DNA from: a bacterium
GTDB taxonomy: Bacteria > Chloroflexota > Dehalococcoidia > Tepidiformales > Tepidiformaceae
Reading direction: 5' to 3'
Assembly (NCBI GenBank): GCA_003577245.1
Contig: QEVS01000012.1
Location: 1-59,204 of the forward strand
Length of the DNA stretch: 59,204 bases
Shown here piece after piece: positions 46,925-56,453 of the stretch (position 1 is its first letter; each line of letters begins with the position of its first letter). Under the pieces are notes generated by a model, which did not search any database, was not told the origin of the DNA, and was given only the letters and a program-made list of their open reading frames with translations. A program made the position numbers and the translations under genes.

Positions 46925-47377
46925 ATGGGAACGGACAGGGAGAAGCTGGTGGGCGCCTGGCGGCTCGTTTCGTTCGAGTCGCGCCGGCCCGATGGGACGG
47001 TGGTGCGTCCCTGGGGCGATGATCCCATGGGCATCTGCATCTGGCTCGAGAACGGTTACGTCGCCGCCCAGCTCATGCGCCCCGATAGGCCGCGATTCGC
47101 CTCGTCAGACCCCTTCACCGGCACCCCCGAAGAAATGCAGCGGGCCTTTGGGGGCTGTATCGCCTACTTTGGCGAATGGGAGGTGGACGAAGCGAACAGG
47201 CGGGTCATCCACCACATCCACGGCAGCATGCACCCGAATATGATCGGCGGCGACCAGGTGCGCGGTTACGAGTTCCGGGGCGAGCGGCTCGTGCTCATCC
47301 CCCCGCCGCGCGAAGTCGACGGCGGAACGGTCACAAGCGAGCTCGCCTGGGAGCGCGTGGCGGAGACGGGCGCGTAG
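46925..47377 (+). CDS. Lipocalin-like domain protein
   Basis: A 150-residue protein of the bacterial lipocalin-like family (Lipocalin_5 type). The opening REKLVGAWRLVSFESRRPDG with the conserved G-x-W, the IWLENGYVAAQLMRPDRPRF strand pair, and IHHIHGSMHPNMIGG are typical. No signal peptide, so cytoplasmic. ATG 46925 follows GGAGGTGA. Known relatives are mostly of unknown function, some near polyketide or aromatic degradation genes. Confidence 0.8.
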   Translation: MGTDREKLVGAWRLVSFESRRPDGTVVRPWGDDPMGICIWLENGYVAAQLMRPDRPRFASSDPFTGTPEEMQRAFGGCIAYFGEWEVDEANRRVIHHIHGSMHPNMIGGDQVRGYEFRGERLVLIPPPREVDGGTVTSELAWERVAETGA

Positions 47378-47453
47378 CCGGAGTCACGGCCCCCGGTGGC
47401 CGCACGGTGTCCCCACACCGCTGCTCGAAGCCGGCCCGCGATCTTCGTTGGAC

Positions 47454-47481
47454 TCCTCCCTCCTCCCTCCTCCCTCCTCCC
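47454..47481. repeat. Tandem 7-mer repeat (TCCTCCC x 4)
   Basis: Four perfect copies of TCCTCCC in a row (47454-47481), in the gap between the lipocalin-like gene and the acyl-CoA dehydrogenase stop. On the minus strand, which is the dehydrogenase's mRNA strand, it reads GGGAGGA four times, giving four GGG runs capable of forming a G-quadruplex right after the stop codon. Confidence 0.85.
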
Positions 47482-47482
47482 T

Positions 47483-48646
47483 CTACCCGTACACCAGCAC
47501 GCGGTCGATCATGGCGCGACTGATGACCACGCGCTGCACCTGCGAGGTGCCCTCCACAATCGTGAGCTGGCGGGCATCGCGGTAGTGGCGTTCGAGCGGG
47601 TGGTCCTTCATGTAGCCCTGCGCGCCCAGCACCTGCAGGGCATCGAAGGCCACGCGGTTCGCCATCTCCGTGGCGAAGGCCTTGGCGATGGAGAGATGAT
47701 GGGCGTGCTCGCGCGTGAACTTCCCCTGGTCCACCAGCCAGGCAGCCTTGTAGATGAGGTTGCGCGCGGCCTCGATCTGGATGGCCATGTCGGCGAACAT
47801 GAACTGAATCGCCTCGAAGTCGGCGACTGCGTTGCCGAAGGCCTTCCGTTCGCGAGCCCATTCGAGCGCATAGGCCGCCGCCCCTTCGGCGAGGCCCACG
47901 CCGCGCGCTCCCACGGTGGGCCGCATGGAGTTGAGCGTGAGCATGGCGGTGTTGAATCCGTTCCCTTCGCTCCCGCCCAGCAAGTTCTCGGCCGGGACGC
48001 GCACATCGCTGAAGCTGAAGTGCGCCGTGGGCACGCTGCGCACGCCCATCTTGTCGTCGGTGCGGTCGATGCGGATGCCAGGCGAGTGGGCGTCAACCAC
48101 GAAGGCGCTGATGCCCTTCGCTCCCGGCCCGCCGGTCCTGGCGAAGACTGTTAGATAGTCGGCAACAGTCCCACCTGAGATATAGACTTTGTTCCCATTC
48201 AGGACAAAGTCATCGCCATCGCGCGTAGCTCGCGTCTCCAGGTTCGCGGCGTCGGAGCCGTGGTCCGGCTCGGTGAGGCAGAAGGCGCCCTTCGTATCGC
48301 CCGCGGCGAGGGCCGGCAGGTACTTCTGCTGCTGCTCATCGGTCCCACCCAGGACAATCGGCCGGGTAGGCAGGCCACTCAGGACGAGCATGAGCCCCGC
48401 GCCGCACTCGTACTTGGCTACCTCTTCGATGGCCAGGCAAATGGGCAGGATGCCATTCCCGGTACCGCCCATCGATTCCGGGATCGCCATCCCGAGCAGC
48501 CCCGCCTTCTTGAACGCCTCGAAGAAGTCGTGCGGGTACTCGCCCGTCTCATCGACCTCCTTCGCCCGGGGCGCGACAACTTCGCGCGCGATGCGCCGCG
48601 CCGTGTCCTTGATGAGACGATGTTCTTCCGAGAGCTCGAATTCCAT
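47483..48646 (-). CDS. Acyl-CoA dehydrogenase
   Basis: A 387-residue FAD-dependent acyl-CoA dehydrogenase. N-terminal FELSEEHRLIKDTARRIARE, FAD/substrate segment AFCLTEPDHGSDAANLET, and the catalytic Glu in QLTIVEGTSQVQRVVI mark the short/branched-chain group. ATG 48646 is the only reasonable start. It could act with the acyl-CoA ligase and crotonase of the window in beta-oxidation. A 187-bp gap without gene lies upstream. Confidence 0.95.
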   Translation of the reverse strand: MEFELSEEHRLIKDTARRIAREVVAPRAKEVDETGEYPHDFFEAFKKAGLLGMAIPESMGGTGNGILPICLAIEEVAKYECGAGLMLVLSGLPTRPIVLGGTDEQQQKYLPALAAGDTKGAFCLTEPDHGSDAANLETRATRDGDDFVLNGNKVYISGGTVADYLTVFARTGGPGAKGISAFVVDAHSPGIRIDRTDDKMGVRSVPTAHFSFSDVRVPAENLLGGSEGNGFNTAMLTLNSMRPTVGARGVGLAEGAAAYALEWARERKAFGNAVADFEAIQFMFADMAIQIEAARNLIYKAAWLVDQGKFTREHAHHLSIAKAFATEMANRVAFDALQVLGAQGYMKDHPLERHYRDARQLTIVEGTSQVQRVVISRAMIDRVLVYG

Positions 48647-48833
48647 GGAGTTCCGCCGTTACGAAGGGATAGCCCGCAGTTTATCAGCCCCCGTCCGAAC
48701 AACCCCGGCCCACGCCCGCGGCCTCCTTGAACCGCGGCCCACCGTGGCCGCTGGCTGTCCCACCAATCCCTCCCTCCGGGTATCGAGGGTGCCATCTGCC
48801 GGGGTCCGGAACCAGCACGCCGCTGCCCGCGGC

Positions 48834-49481
48834 TCAACCCCCGCCCGCCTTGCCGGTTCGCCGCTGTTCGGCCTCAAGGATGGACACCATGACCTCTCTC
48901 GCCAGGTTCCAATCCGGGAAGGTTGGGCCCTCGAAGCTCAGAAAGCGGTCGTACTGCGCGGTCCTTGCGATGAACTGCATATGGCGGACGTTTCCGCCCA
49001 CCGGTTCTGCCGGCCCGCCGACGTACCAAACAGTCGCACCGGGAACGCCCGTCTCGACTTCAGGCAGTCCGGGTGGAACGGAGATCGAGAGCGGTGGCCC
49101 TTGACTTGCCCAGAACCACGAACCGCCGCGGTCGCCGCGGTCCTGGTAGGCCATCACGACCGTTCCGCTCCCGGCCGCATCAATCGGGATCGCGGAATCC
49201 ACGTAGATCAGGCGGTAGTCTCCGTTCGGCAGCTTCGTCGGGGGATCGGTTACGAGTCCGGCTCTCGCCTCGGCCGCAGCTATCGCCGCCTCCACGGTTC
49301 CATATCGGACGAAGGTGCCTTCTTCGCGGATCTCCACCTGTGGCTGCTCGACGGTCTCCGATCTCAGTCTCACAACAAGCACCACGAGAACCGCCGCGAG
49401 GGGTGGAAGCAGCAGTGTGGCGGCGATGAGGGCGCGCCGGCGAGTCCTCCGGGTGCGCCCTCGTGGCCGGTCCTCGATCAC
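48834..49481 (-). CDS. Membrane-anchored hypothetical protein (DUF4367-like)
   Basis: A 215-residue protein with one N-terminal transmembrane helix (ALIAATLLLPPLAAVLVVLVV) after a basic Arg-rich end, so the rest is outside. The exterior part is beta-rich (NGDYRLIYVDSAIPIDAAG, GTVVMAYQDRG, ATVWYVGGPAE) and ends with a helix LAREVMVSILEAE. This layout resembles DUF4367 domains of anti-sigma-like proteins, but I cannot confirm it. GTG 49481 overlaps the stop of the upstream gene by 4 nt. No sigma factor is adjacent. Confidence 0.6.
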   Translation of the reverse strand: MIEDRPRGRTRRTRRRALIAATLLLPPLAAVLVVLVVRLRSETVEQPQVEIREEGTFVRYGTVEAAIAAAEARAGLVTDPPTKLPNGDYRLIYVDSAIPIDAAGSGTVVMAYQDRGDRGGSWFWASQGPPLSISVPPGLPEVETGVPGATVWYVGGPAEPVGGNVRHMQFIARTAQYDRFLSFEGPTFPDWNLAREVMVSILEAEQRRTGKAGGG

Positions 49482-50410
49482 CGCGAACTAATCGCCAGTG
49501 TGGCGGTTGCGCCAGCGCTGCGTTCCAGTTCGGCCATTCTCGCGGCCGTGTCCGGGCTGGACATCGGAAGCTGCTGGGGGGCGACCTTGACATCGAGCTG
49601 CAGCCGGACGCCCGCAGCCGCCACGTCTGACGCGCGCTTGAAGTGCAACTCAAACTGCTGCAGATCCTGTCCGAACCCGCTGCGGCCTCCGGTCAATGTC
49701 ACATGCCGCCCGTCCTCTGTGAGCAGGACTGAATGCCCGAGGCTGATTGCCTGGATTTCCTCTCTGGAGAATCCAGTCAGGTGCCCTCGAACCACGACCA
49801 CTGCGTCGTCGACAAGCACTTCATCGACGCTGACCGCGCCGTGCGCCAGCGCCTCAGCACGATGGGCTCCCGGCAGGCTGCGGAGAGGGCCGTGTGTTGC
49901 CCGGACCGCGACCGGGTGGGTGGTGTCGGCCATGTATGTCACTTGCGCTGGCACGGGGTCGATGCTTCTGTCCGCAGTCAGCCCGACTCCGCTCAACCGG
50001 AGTTCCGCAGTGCCTTCAGGTATCGTCCCGGCACCGTCGAACCTGAGCGTCAGCGTCCGGCCGTTGATGGAGCCACCCCTCTCCAGGTGTTGCCTTCCGT
50101 TTGCATCAACCAAGAAAGCGGGACCTCGAAACACGAGCCGCTCGCCCGCGACATCACGACCTTCCACCTGCACGACAATCGTCGTTTCCGACGCGCTCAT
50201 TTCGAGAGATACGACCCGGGCCGTCGTGCCGTCTGCCGGGGTGCCAAGACCATTCGCCGCTGGCGGGCCAACGGTGGGGAGAGCCGGTGCCGGTTCGCCT
50301 CCGGAGGCCAACAGCCGTGGCACAAGGGCCGATCCCAGGGCCGCCCAGACCACGATCCAGACAACACCCAGCGTCCTAACTCCAGAGCTAGGATGGAATA
50401 GGGATGACAT
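49478..50410 (-). CDS. Exported/membrane-anchored hypothetical protein
   Basis: A 310-residue protein. An N-terminal hydrophobic helix (GVVWIVVWAALGSALVPRLL) is either a signal or an anchor. Two beta-sandwich-like halves follow: ARVVSLEMSASETTIVVQVEG to AELRLSGVGL, and SVDEVLVDDAVVVVRGHL to VRLQLDVKVAPQQLP. These show Ig-like strands seen in DUF4179/DUF5643-type extracytoplasmic domains, but the identity is not certain. It lies 25 bp after the secreted-protein gene and overlaps the next gene, so the three form one transcript. Confidence 0.6.
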   Translation of the reverse strand: MSSLFHPSSGVRTLGVVWIVVWAALGSALVPRLLASGGEPAPALPTVGPPAANGLGTPADGTTARVVSLEMSASETTIVVQVEGRDVAGERLVFRGPAFLVDANGRQHLERGGSINGRTLTLRFDGAGTIPEGTAELRLSGVGLTADRSIDPVPAQVTYMADTTHPVAVRATHGPLRSLPGAHRAEALAHGAVSVDEVLVDDAVVVVRGHLTGFSREEIQAISLGHSVLLTEDGRHVTLTGGRSGFGQDLQQFELHFKRASDVAAAGVRLQLDVKVAPQQLPMSSPDTAARMAELERSAGATATLAISSR

Positions 50411-50435
50411 GTTTAGCCTCCTTCAGCTCGCGAGT

Positions 50436-51002
50436 CTAGTAGCCATCAGAGGTCGTCCACCAAGTGTTGGGATTGACCGTGAGGTTCCAGTGATGAGCGT
50501 ATCCGCGGACGTTTATGGGCTGGTTGCCGCTACATGGGAATGGCCATCCACCGCAGTAGTGGTTCACAGTGGCGTACCCCCAGCCAGTTGAGGATGCCGG
50601 ATAGGAACCAAACCAAGTGTAGATGCCCTGACAAACCTGGTAAGGCGGGCTACCGTAGCACGAGAGGTTGTGATGTTCTGCGTACTCGTTCACCTTGACT
50701 TGATAGTAGGAGCCAAAGGCAGAAGTGGTGTCTGACCAGACACCCTTGTAACAAGGATCGCTTCCGTCCGTGTGTATACCGTCCCACCACCTGCAGTTGG
50801 ACGCCCAGTTGTTCTGGTATGTCTTGCCAGGGTCGCCGAGATCTGGGCCGTACTGAGTATCGGCGATTGCGGAGGCCGTTCCGATGTAAAGTGAGACCAC
50901 CATGGCCAGAAACGTGAATGTCCAGGGGAGCGGTCGTCCGAACCGTGACTGTTTTGGTGGTGGATGATGGCTGTTTCGTTGGTGGAAAGATAGAGGCATC
51001 AC
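50436..51002 (-). CDS. Small secreted Cys/Trp-rich hypothetical protein
   Basis: A 188-residue protein with a signal peptide (FTFLAMVVSLYIGTASA) and about 140 mature residues. The mature part has six Cys, ten Trp and many Tyr, His and Asn (for example NNWASNCRWWDG, NHYCGGWPFPCSG, GYAHHWNLTVNPNTWW), which suggests three disulfides and a carbohydrate- or surface-binding function. The G+C content here is clearly lower than the neighbours and the codon use includes more A/T-ending codons, hinting at transfer. I recognise no family. It is the first of three exported-protein genes on this strand. Confidence 0.6.
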   Translation of the reverse strand: MMPLSFHQRNSHHPPPKQSRFGRPLPWTFTFLAMVVSLYIGTASAIADTQYGPDLGDPGKTYQNNWASNCRWWDGIHTDGSDPCYKGVWSDTTSAFGSYYQVKVNEYAEHHNLSCYGSPPYQVCQGIYTWFGSYPASSTGWGYATVNHYCGGWPFPCSGNQPINVRGYAHHWNLTVNPNTWWTTSDGY

Positions 51003-51130
51003 TAGGAATCCCCCATGGGCCGGATTCTCGTGGTATCCGATCGACAGTCGGATACACGCGAGCTACCGCAGCTTAGATAAAGCGACAATTCCGTGCCAAC
51101 CCCCACTTTCGTGGTACCCCTTCGGTACCA

Positions 51131-51355
51131 TCACGAGTTCCGCCCGTGCTGGCACTCAAGCCAGATGGCCACCGCCTTCGTCCGGCTCTGGACATTCCAC
51201 TTCATGTATACGCTGTGCAGGTGCTTCTTCACCGTGTCTTCCGAGACCGGCGGGTCGAGCCGACGTGCAATCTCTTTGTTCGCGAGGCCCTCCGCCGCGA
51301 GCGCGAGCACCTCGCGCTCGCGCGGGCTGAGCCGCTCTACCGGGCCTGCCGCCAT
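51131..51355 (-). CDS. Small LuxR-type HTH regulator
   Basis: A 74-residue protein that is almost only a LuxR/NarL DNA-binding domain: VERLSPREREVLALAAEGL, ANKEIARRLDPPVSEDTVKKHL, HSVYMKWNVQSRTKAVA. No receiver or PAS domain. ATG 51355 follows AGGAGGG at good spacing; longer in-frame openings to 51505 lack such a site. A 7-bp hairpin TGGTACC/GGTACCA (51112-51130) lies directly after its stop. It lies upstream of the three exported-protein genes on the same strand and is a candidate regulator of them. Confidence 0.75.
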   Translation of the reverse strand: MAAGPVERLSPREREVLALAAEGLANKEIARRLDPPVSEDTVKKHLHSVYMKWNVQSRTKAVAIWLECQHGRNS

Positions 51356-51560
51356 CGTCAGCCCTCCTGCCCTGGCCGTCATACGGGGGGAGGCGCACCC
51401 CAGATGGCGGAAAGGGTGCGCGCGCGTGTCGGCGCCTGTCAACCAGCGGGCCAAGTGCGATCCGCCTTCCCACCCAAACTCCCGGGTGGGAAGGCTAGCG
51501 GCCACGGGGGGCCGCGACTCCGGGTGCCATCTTCAATGCGGGCGACTGAGGAGGCCGGAG

Positions 51561-54008
<2,448 letters not shown>

Positions 54009-54209
54009 TTCAACTGCACTCCTGGCGGAAGATGGGAAAGGGTTGTGATCCGGTGGCCGGTCCCGCTGGTAGGCCCGCGCAGTCCCGGCCGCGGGCGGGT
54101 TTTTCGGGCTTTGCGGCAATGGCGAACCAGCGCCGGCAGCTCCTGAGCGGTTTGCGTGACGGAAGCGTGGTCGAGCCTCTCAAAGGCAGGTGACCTCATT
54201 TCCCCGTCC

Positions 54210-54572
54210 TCACCCCTCCCACGGCGCGGGCAGCCGGGTGGAGCGCAGCCGGTCAAGCTCGCGCCGGAGAGCCTCCATCTCTGCCTGCATGATCCGGAGC
54301 TGCTCGCTCATGCGGAGGATGACATCGACCCCGGCGAGGTTGACGCCGAGCTCGTCGATCAGGCGCTGCGCCTGGCGTATGCGCTGGATGTCGCTGTTCG
54401 AGTACATGCGGATGTTGCCGGCGGTGCGGCGGGGCTCGACGAGGCCGGCGCGCTCGTAGTAGCGGAGGGTCTGCTGGTGCATCCCCACAAGGCGCGCCGC
54501 GATGGAGATGACGTAGCAGGGCTCGTCGTCGGGGAACTCATCGCCGGGGAACGGGTTGCGCGGCCTGGTCAC
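54210..54572 (-). CDS. hspR: Heat-shock repressor HspR (MerR family)
   Basis: A 120-residue MerR-type repressor that binds HAIR elements and represses heat-shock genes. The signature YVISIAARLVGMHQQTLRYY, then RAGLVEPRRTAGNIRMYSNS and INLAG-type GVNLAGVDVILRMSEQL matches HspR closely, ending in a coiled-coil dimer helix. GTG 54572 follows AAGGAGGAGG. A TATATATA run (54591-54598) in front is a possible internal -10. It sits between dnaJ2 and clpC, the typical actinobacterial arrangement in which HspR controls its own operon. Confidence 0.92.
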   Translation of the reverse strand: MTRPRNPFPGDEFPDDEPCYVISIAARLVGMHQQTLRYYERAGLVEPRRTAGNIRMYSNSDIQRIRQAQRLIDELGVNLAGVDVILRMSEQLRIMQAEMEALRRELDRLRSTRLPAPWEG

Positions 54573-54622
54573 GCTGGCCTCCTCCTTACCTATATATATG
54601 GACGCGCGCGCACCCCGGCCGG

Positions 54623-55621
54623 CTACCGGTGTGAGCGGGCAGCGCGGAGCTGTTCGAACAGCTCGCGCTCCTGGTTGCTGAGCTGAGCCGGCACTTCCAC
54701 ACGAACGCGGGCGAGCAGGTCCCCCCGCTTGCCTGTCGAACCGAGCACGGGCATGCCCTTGCCTGCCAGCCGGAACTGGCGCCCGTTCTGGGTGAGCTCG
54801 GGTAGACGAAGCGCCACTCGTCCGTCGACGGTGGGCACTTCCACCTCGCCACCCAGCACCGCATCGACGACGGGCACGGGCACGTCTACCAGCAGGTCAT
54901 CGCCGCGGCGCTCGAAGCGGGGATGGGGCTGCACGGTGACCACGAGATAGAGGTCGCCGGGCGCTCCGGTACCGGCGCCGGGGCGGCCTTCGCCTGCCAC
55001 GCGCACACGGGAACCGGTCTTCACTCCCGCCGGCACCTTCACTTCGAGCCGGCGGGGCTTGACCAATTGGCCGAGCCCCTGGCAGGCGTGGCAGATGGCG
55101 CCGGCAATCTGGCCCGAACCGCCGCAGGTGGGGCATGGCTCCGCCGACTGCAGCTGAACCACGCGCGCCGTGCCGTGGAAGGCTTCCTCCAGGGAGACCT
55201 CGACCGGGGTTTCGATGTCCTGTCCGCGGCGGCTCGCAGGCGCGCCCCGGGGGCCGCCGCGATCGCGCCGGAAGAGGCTATCGAATATGGACCCGAAGTC
55301 GCTCCCGCCCATGTCGAAGCGGGCGCCGCCATCGCCGGGGCCCTGCCGCCCCCATCCGGCAGCCGACTGGCGGCGCTGAGCCTCTTCGATCTGGTCGGCC
55401 ATCTCCCAGCGGTCGCCGTAGCGGTCATACTTCTTGCGCTTGTCGTCGTCGGAGAGAACCTCGTAGGCGGCGTTGATCTCCTTGAAGCGGGACTCGGCGG
55501 CACGGTCGTTGGGGTTAACGTCGGGATGGTGCTTGCGGGCAAGTTTGCGGTAGGCCGAGCGAATCTCCTTGTCGCTCGCGCCGCGGGCCACGCCCAGGAT
55601 GTCGTAGAAGTTCTTGGCCAT
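54623..55621 (-). CDS. dnaJ: DnaJ-type co-chaperone with a half zinc finger
   Basis: A 332-residue second J-protein. The J domain has HPD (32-34) in KLARKHHPDVNPND; then comes a G/F-rich stretch and the C-terminal domain. Only two CxxCxGxG repeats are present (CPTCGGSG and CHACQGLG), against four in DnaJ at 5.4 kb. It is thus an intermediate between types I and II and can hold at most one zinc site. The C-terminal substrate domains (VEVKVPAGVKTGSRVRVAGEG) are intact. ATG 55621 is clear. It heads the dnaJ2-hspR-clpC operon, divergent from hsp20. Confidence 0.9.
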   Translation of the reverse strand: MAKNFYDILGVARGASDKEIRSAYRKLARKHHPDVNPNDRAAESRFKEINAAYEVLSDDDKRKKYDRYGDRWEMADQIEEAQRRQSAAGWGRQGPGDGGARFDMGGSDFGSIFDSLFRRDRGGPRGAPASRRGQDIETPVEVSLEEAFHGTARVVQLQSAEPCPTCGGSGQIAGAICHACQGLGQLVKPRRLEVKVPAGVKTGSRVRVAGEGRPGAGTGAPGDLYLVVTVQPHPRFERRGDDLLVDVPVPVVDAVLGGEVEVPTVDGRVALRLPELTQNGRQFRLAGKGMPVLGSTGKRGDLLARVRVEVPAQLSNQERELFEQLRAARSHR

Positions 55622-55702
55622 TCCCTGTTTCCACTTTAGCAGCCCCTGCGGCAGGAAGATACCGGGCTTGGGCGATTCTTTGATAATGCTGCTATCAGGT
55701 CT

Positions 55703-55723
55703 CTTGACATGCTAATGCCCAAA
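55703..55723. promoter_or_regulatory. HAIR-like HspR operator overlapping the hsp20 -35 box
   Basis: CTTGACA-N7-GCCCAAA lies at 55703-55723. The HAIR consensus CTTGAGT-N7-ACTCAAG has CTTG and CAAG 13 bp apart, and here CTTG and CAAA have exactly that spacing. The right arm is degenerate (4/7). It covers the TTGACA of the hsp20 promoter and lies next to the genes for HspR and DnaJ2, so HspR repression of hsp20 is plausible. Confidence 0.5.
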
Positions 55724-55732
55724 CGATACGAT
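55704..55732 (+). promoter_or_regulatory. Sigma-70 promoter of hsp20
   Basis: TTGACA (55704-55709) and TACGAT (55727-55732) have a 17-bp spacer. It is the best -35 in the window, followed by the AAGGAGA Shine-Dalgarno of hsp20. Confidence 0.7.
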
Positions 55733-55769
55733 CCCGGTATCTCGAAGACCGCAGAGAAGGAGATAGACC

Positions 55770-56258
55770 ATGGCAACTTCCCTCACCCGCTGGGATCCCT
55801 TTGCAGAGCTCGCCAGCGTGCGAACGGCGATGGACCGGCTGTTCGACCAGAGCTTCGGGCGGCTCCCGCTCGTGCGAAACAGCGAGGAGCTGGGCCCGCT
55901 CTCCATCGGCCTGGATGTTGTGGAGACGAACGATGAGTACGTCGTGAAGGCCGCCATCCCCGGCGTTGACCCGAAGGACGTCGACATCTCCGTGGAGGAC
56001 GATGTCCTCACCATCAAGGGCGAGTTCGAGCAGCGCGAGGAAGCCCAGGAGCAGAACTATCTGCGCCGCGAGCTGCGCTACGGCAGCTTCCAGCGCGCCC
56101 TGAGGCTCCCGCCCACAGTCGACCCGGAGAACGCCCGTGCGGAGTTCGAGCACGGAGTCCTTCGCCTCGCTCTCCCGAAGAAGCCGGAAGCACGCACCCG
56201 CGCCATCAAGATCACGCCCACCGGGGTGATCGAAGGCGAGAAGCCCGCGGCGAACTAG
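55770..56258 (+). CDS. Hsp20/alpha-crystallin small heat-shock protein
   Basis: A 162-residue small heat-shock protein that holds unfolding proteins in oligomers. N-terminal LTRWDPFAELASVRTAMDRLF is typical of the class A bacterial type. The alpha-crystallin domain runs from LDVVETNDEYVVKAAIPG to RAEFEHGVLRLALPK with the A-x-x-x-G-V-L motif. The C-terminal IKITP is the interdomain I-x-I anchor. The ATG follows AAGGAGA. It is read divergently from the dnaJ2-hspR-clpC operon, with a promoter under probable HspR control. Confidence 0.95.
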   Translation: MATSLTRWDPFAELASVRTAMDRLFDQSFGRLPLVRNSEELGPLSIGLDVVETNDEYVVKAAIPGVDPKDVDISVEDDVLTIKGEFEQREEAQEQNYLRRELRYGSFQRALRLPPTVDPENARAEFEHGVLRLALPKKPEARTRAIKITPTGVIEGEKPAAN

Positions 56259-56282
56259 AGCGAGGTCGCCCGACCGTTCAAT

Positions 56283-56315
56283 GAAGGGCGCCCGGCCGGG
56301 CGCCCTTCCTGTTTG
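56283..56315 (+). terminator. Strong hairpin terminator after hsp20
   Basis: GAAGGGCGCCC (56283-56293) and GGGCGCCCTTC (56298-56308) form a perfect 11-bp stem with a GGCC loop, followed by CTGTTTG. It ends 25 bp after the hsp20 stop. The U-tract is short. Confidence 0.75.
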
Positions 56316-56330
56316 CCTGCAAGATCGCCG

Positions 56331-56349
56331 TTCTAACGGTTTTCTAACG
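56331..56349 (+). promoter_or_regulatory. Direct-repeat operator (11-bp phase) upstream of the DUF4349 lipoprotein
   Basis: TTCTAACG occurs at 56331-56338 and again at 56342-56349, an 11-bp period, the spacing of OmpR/PhoB-class response-regulator sites. It lies 105 bp upstream of ATG 56454 and just after the hsp20 terminator. The regulator is unknown. Confidence 0.45.
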
Positions 56350-56453
56350 ATGGGGAAAGAGCCCTTAAGGCCACGGCGAGCGCCCCCGGGAACTTGCCGG
56401 GCCGGGCAAGCGTATGGAGTCTCAGAGCAGGACTCGAATTGGGGGAGATCGAA

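Noticed and set aside
50436..51002. Possible lactococcin-972-like bacteriocin
   Set aside because: The Trp/Tyr/His richness and signal peptide are suggestive, but length, Cys content and lack of the usual immunity and ABC genes do not fit well enough.
54073..54104. A GCCCGCG/CGCGGGC hairpin followed by TTTTT on the plus strand
   Set aside because: It looks like an intrinsic terminator, but no plus-strand gene ends near it. It lies in the hspR-clpC leader, whose transcript reads the other way.
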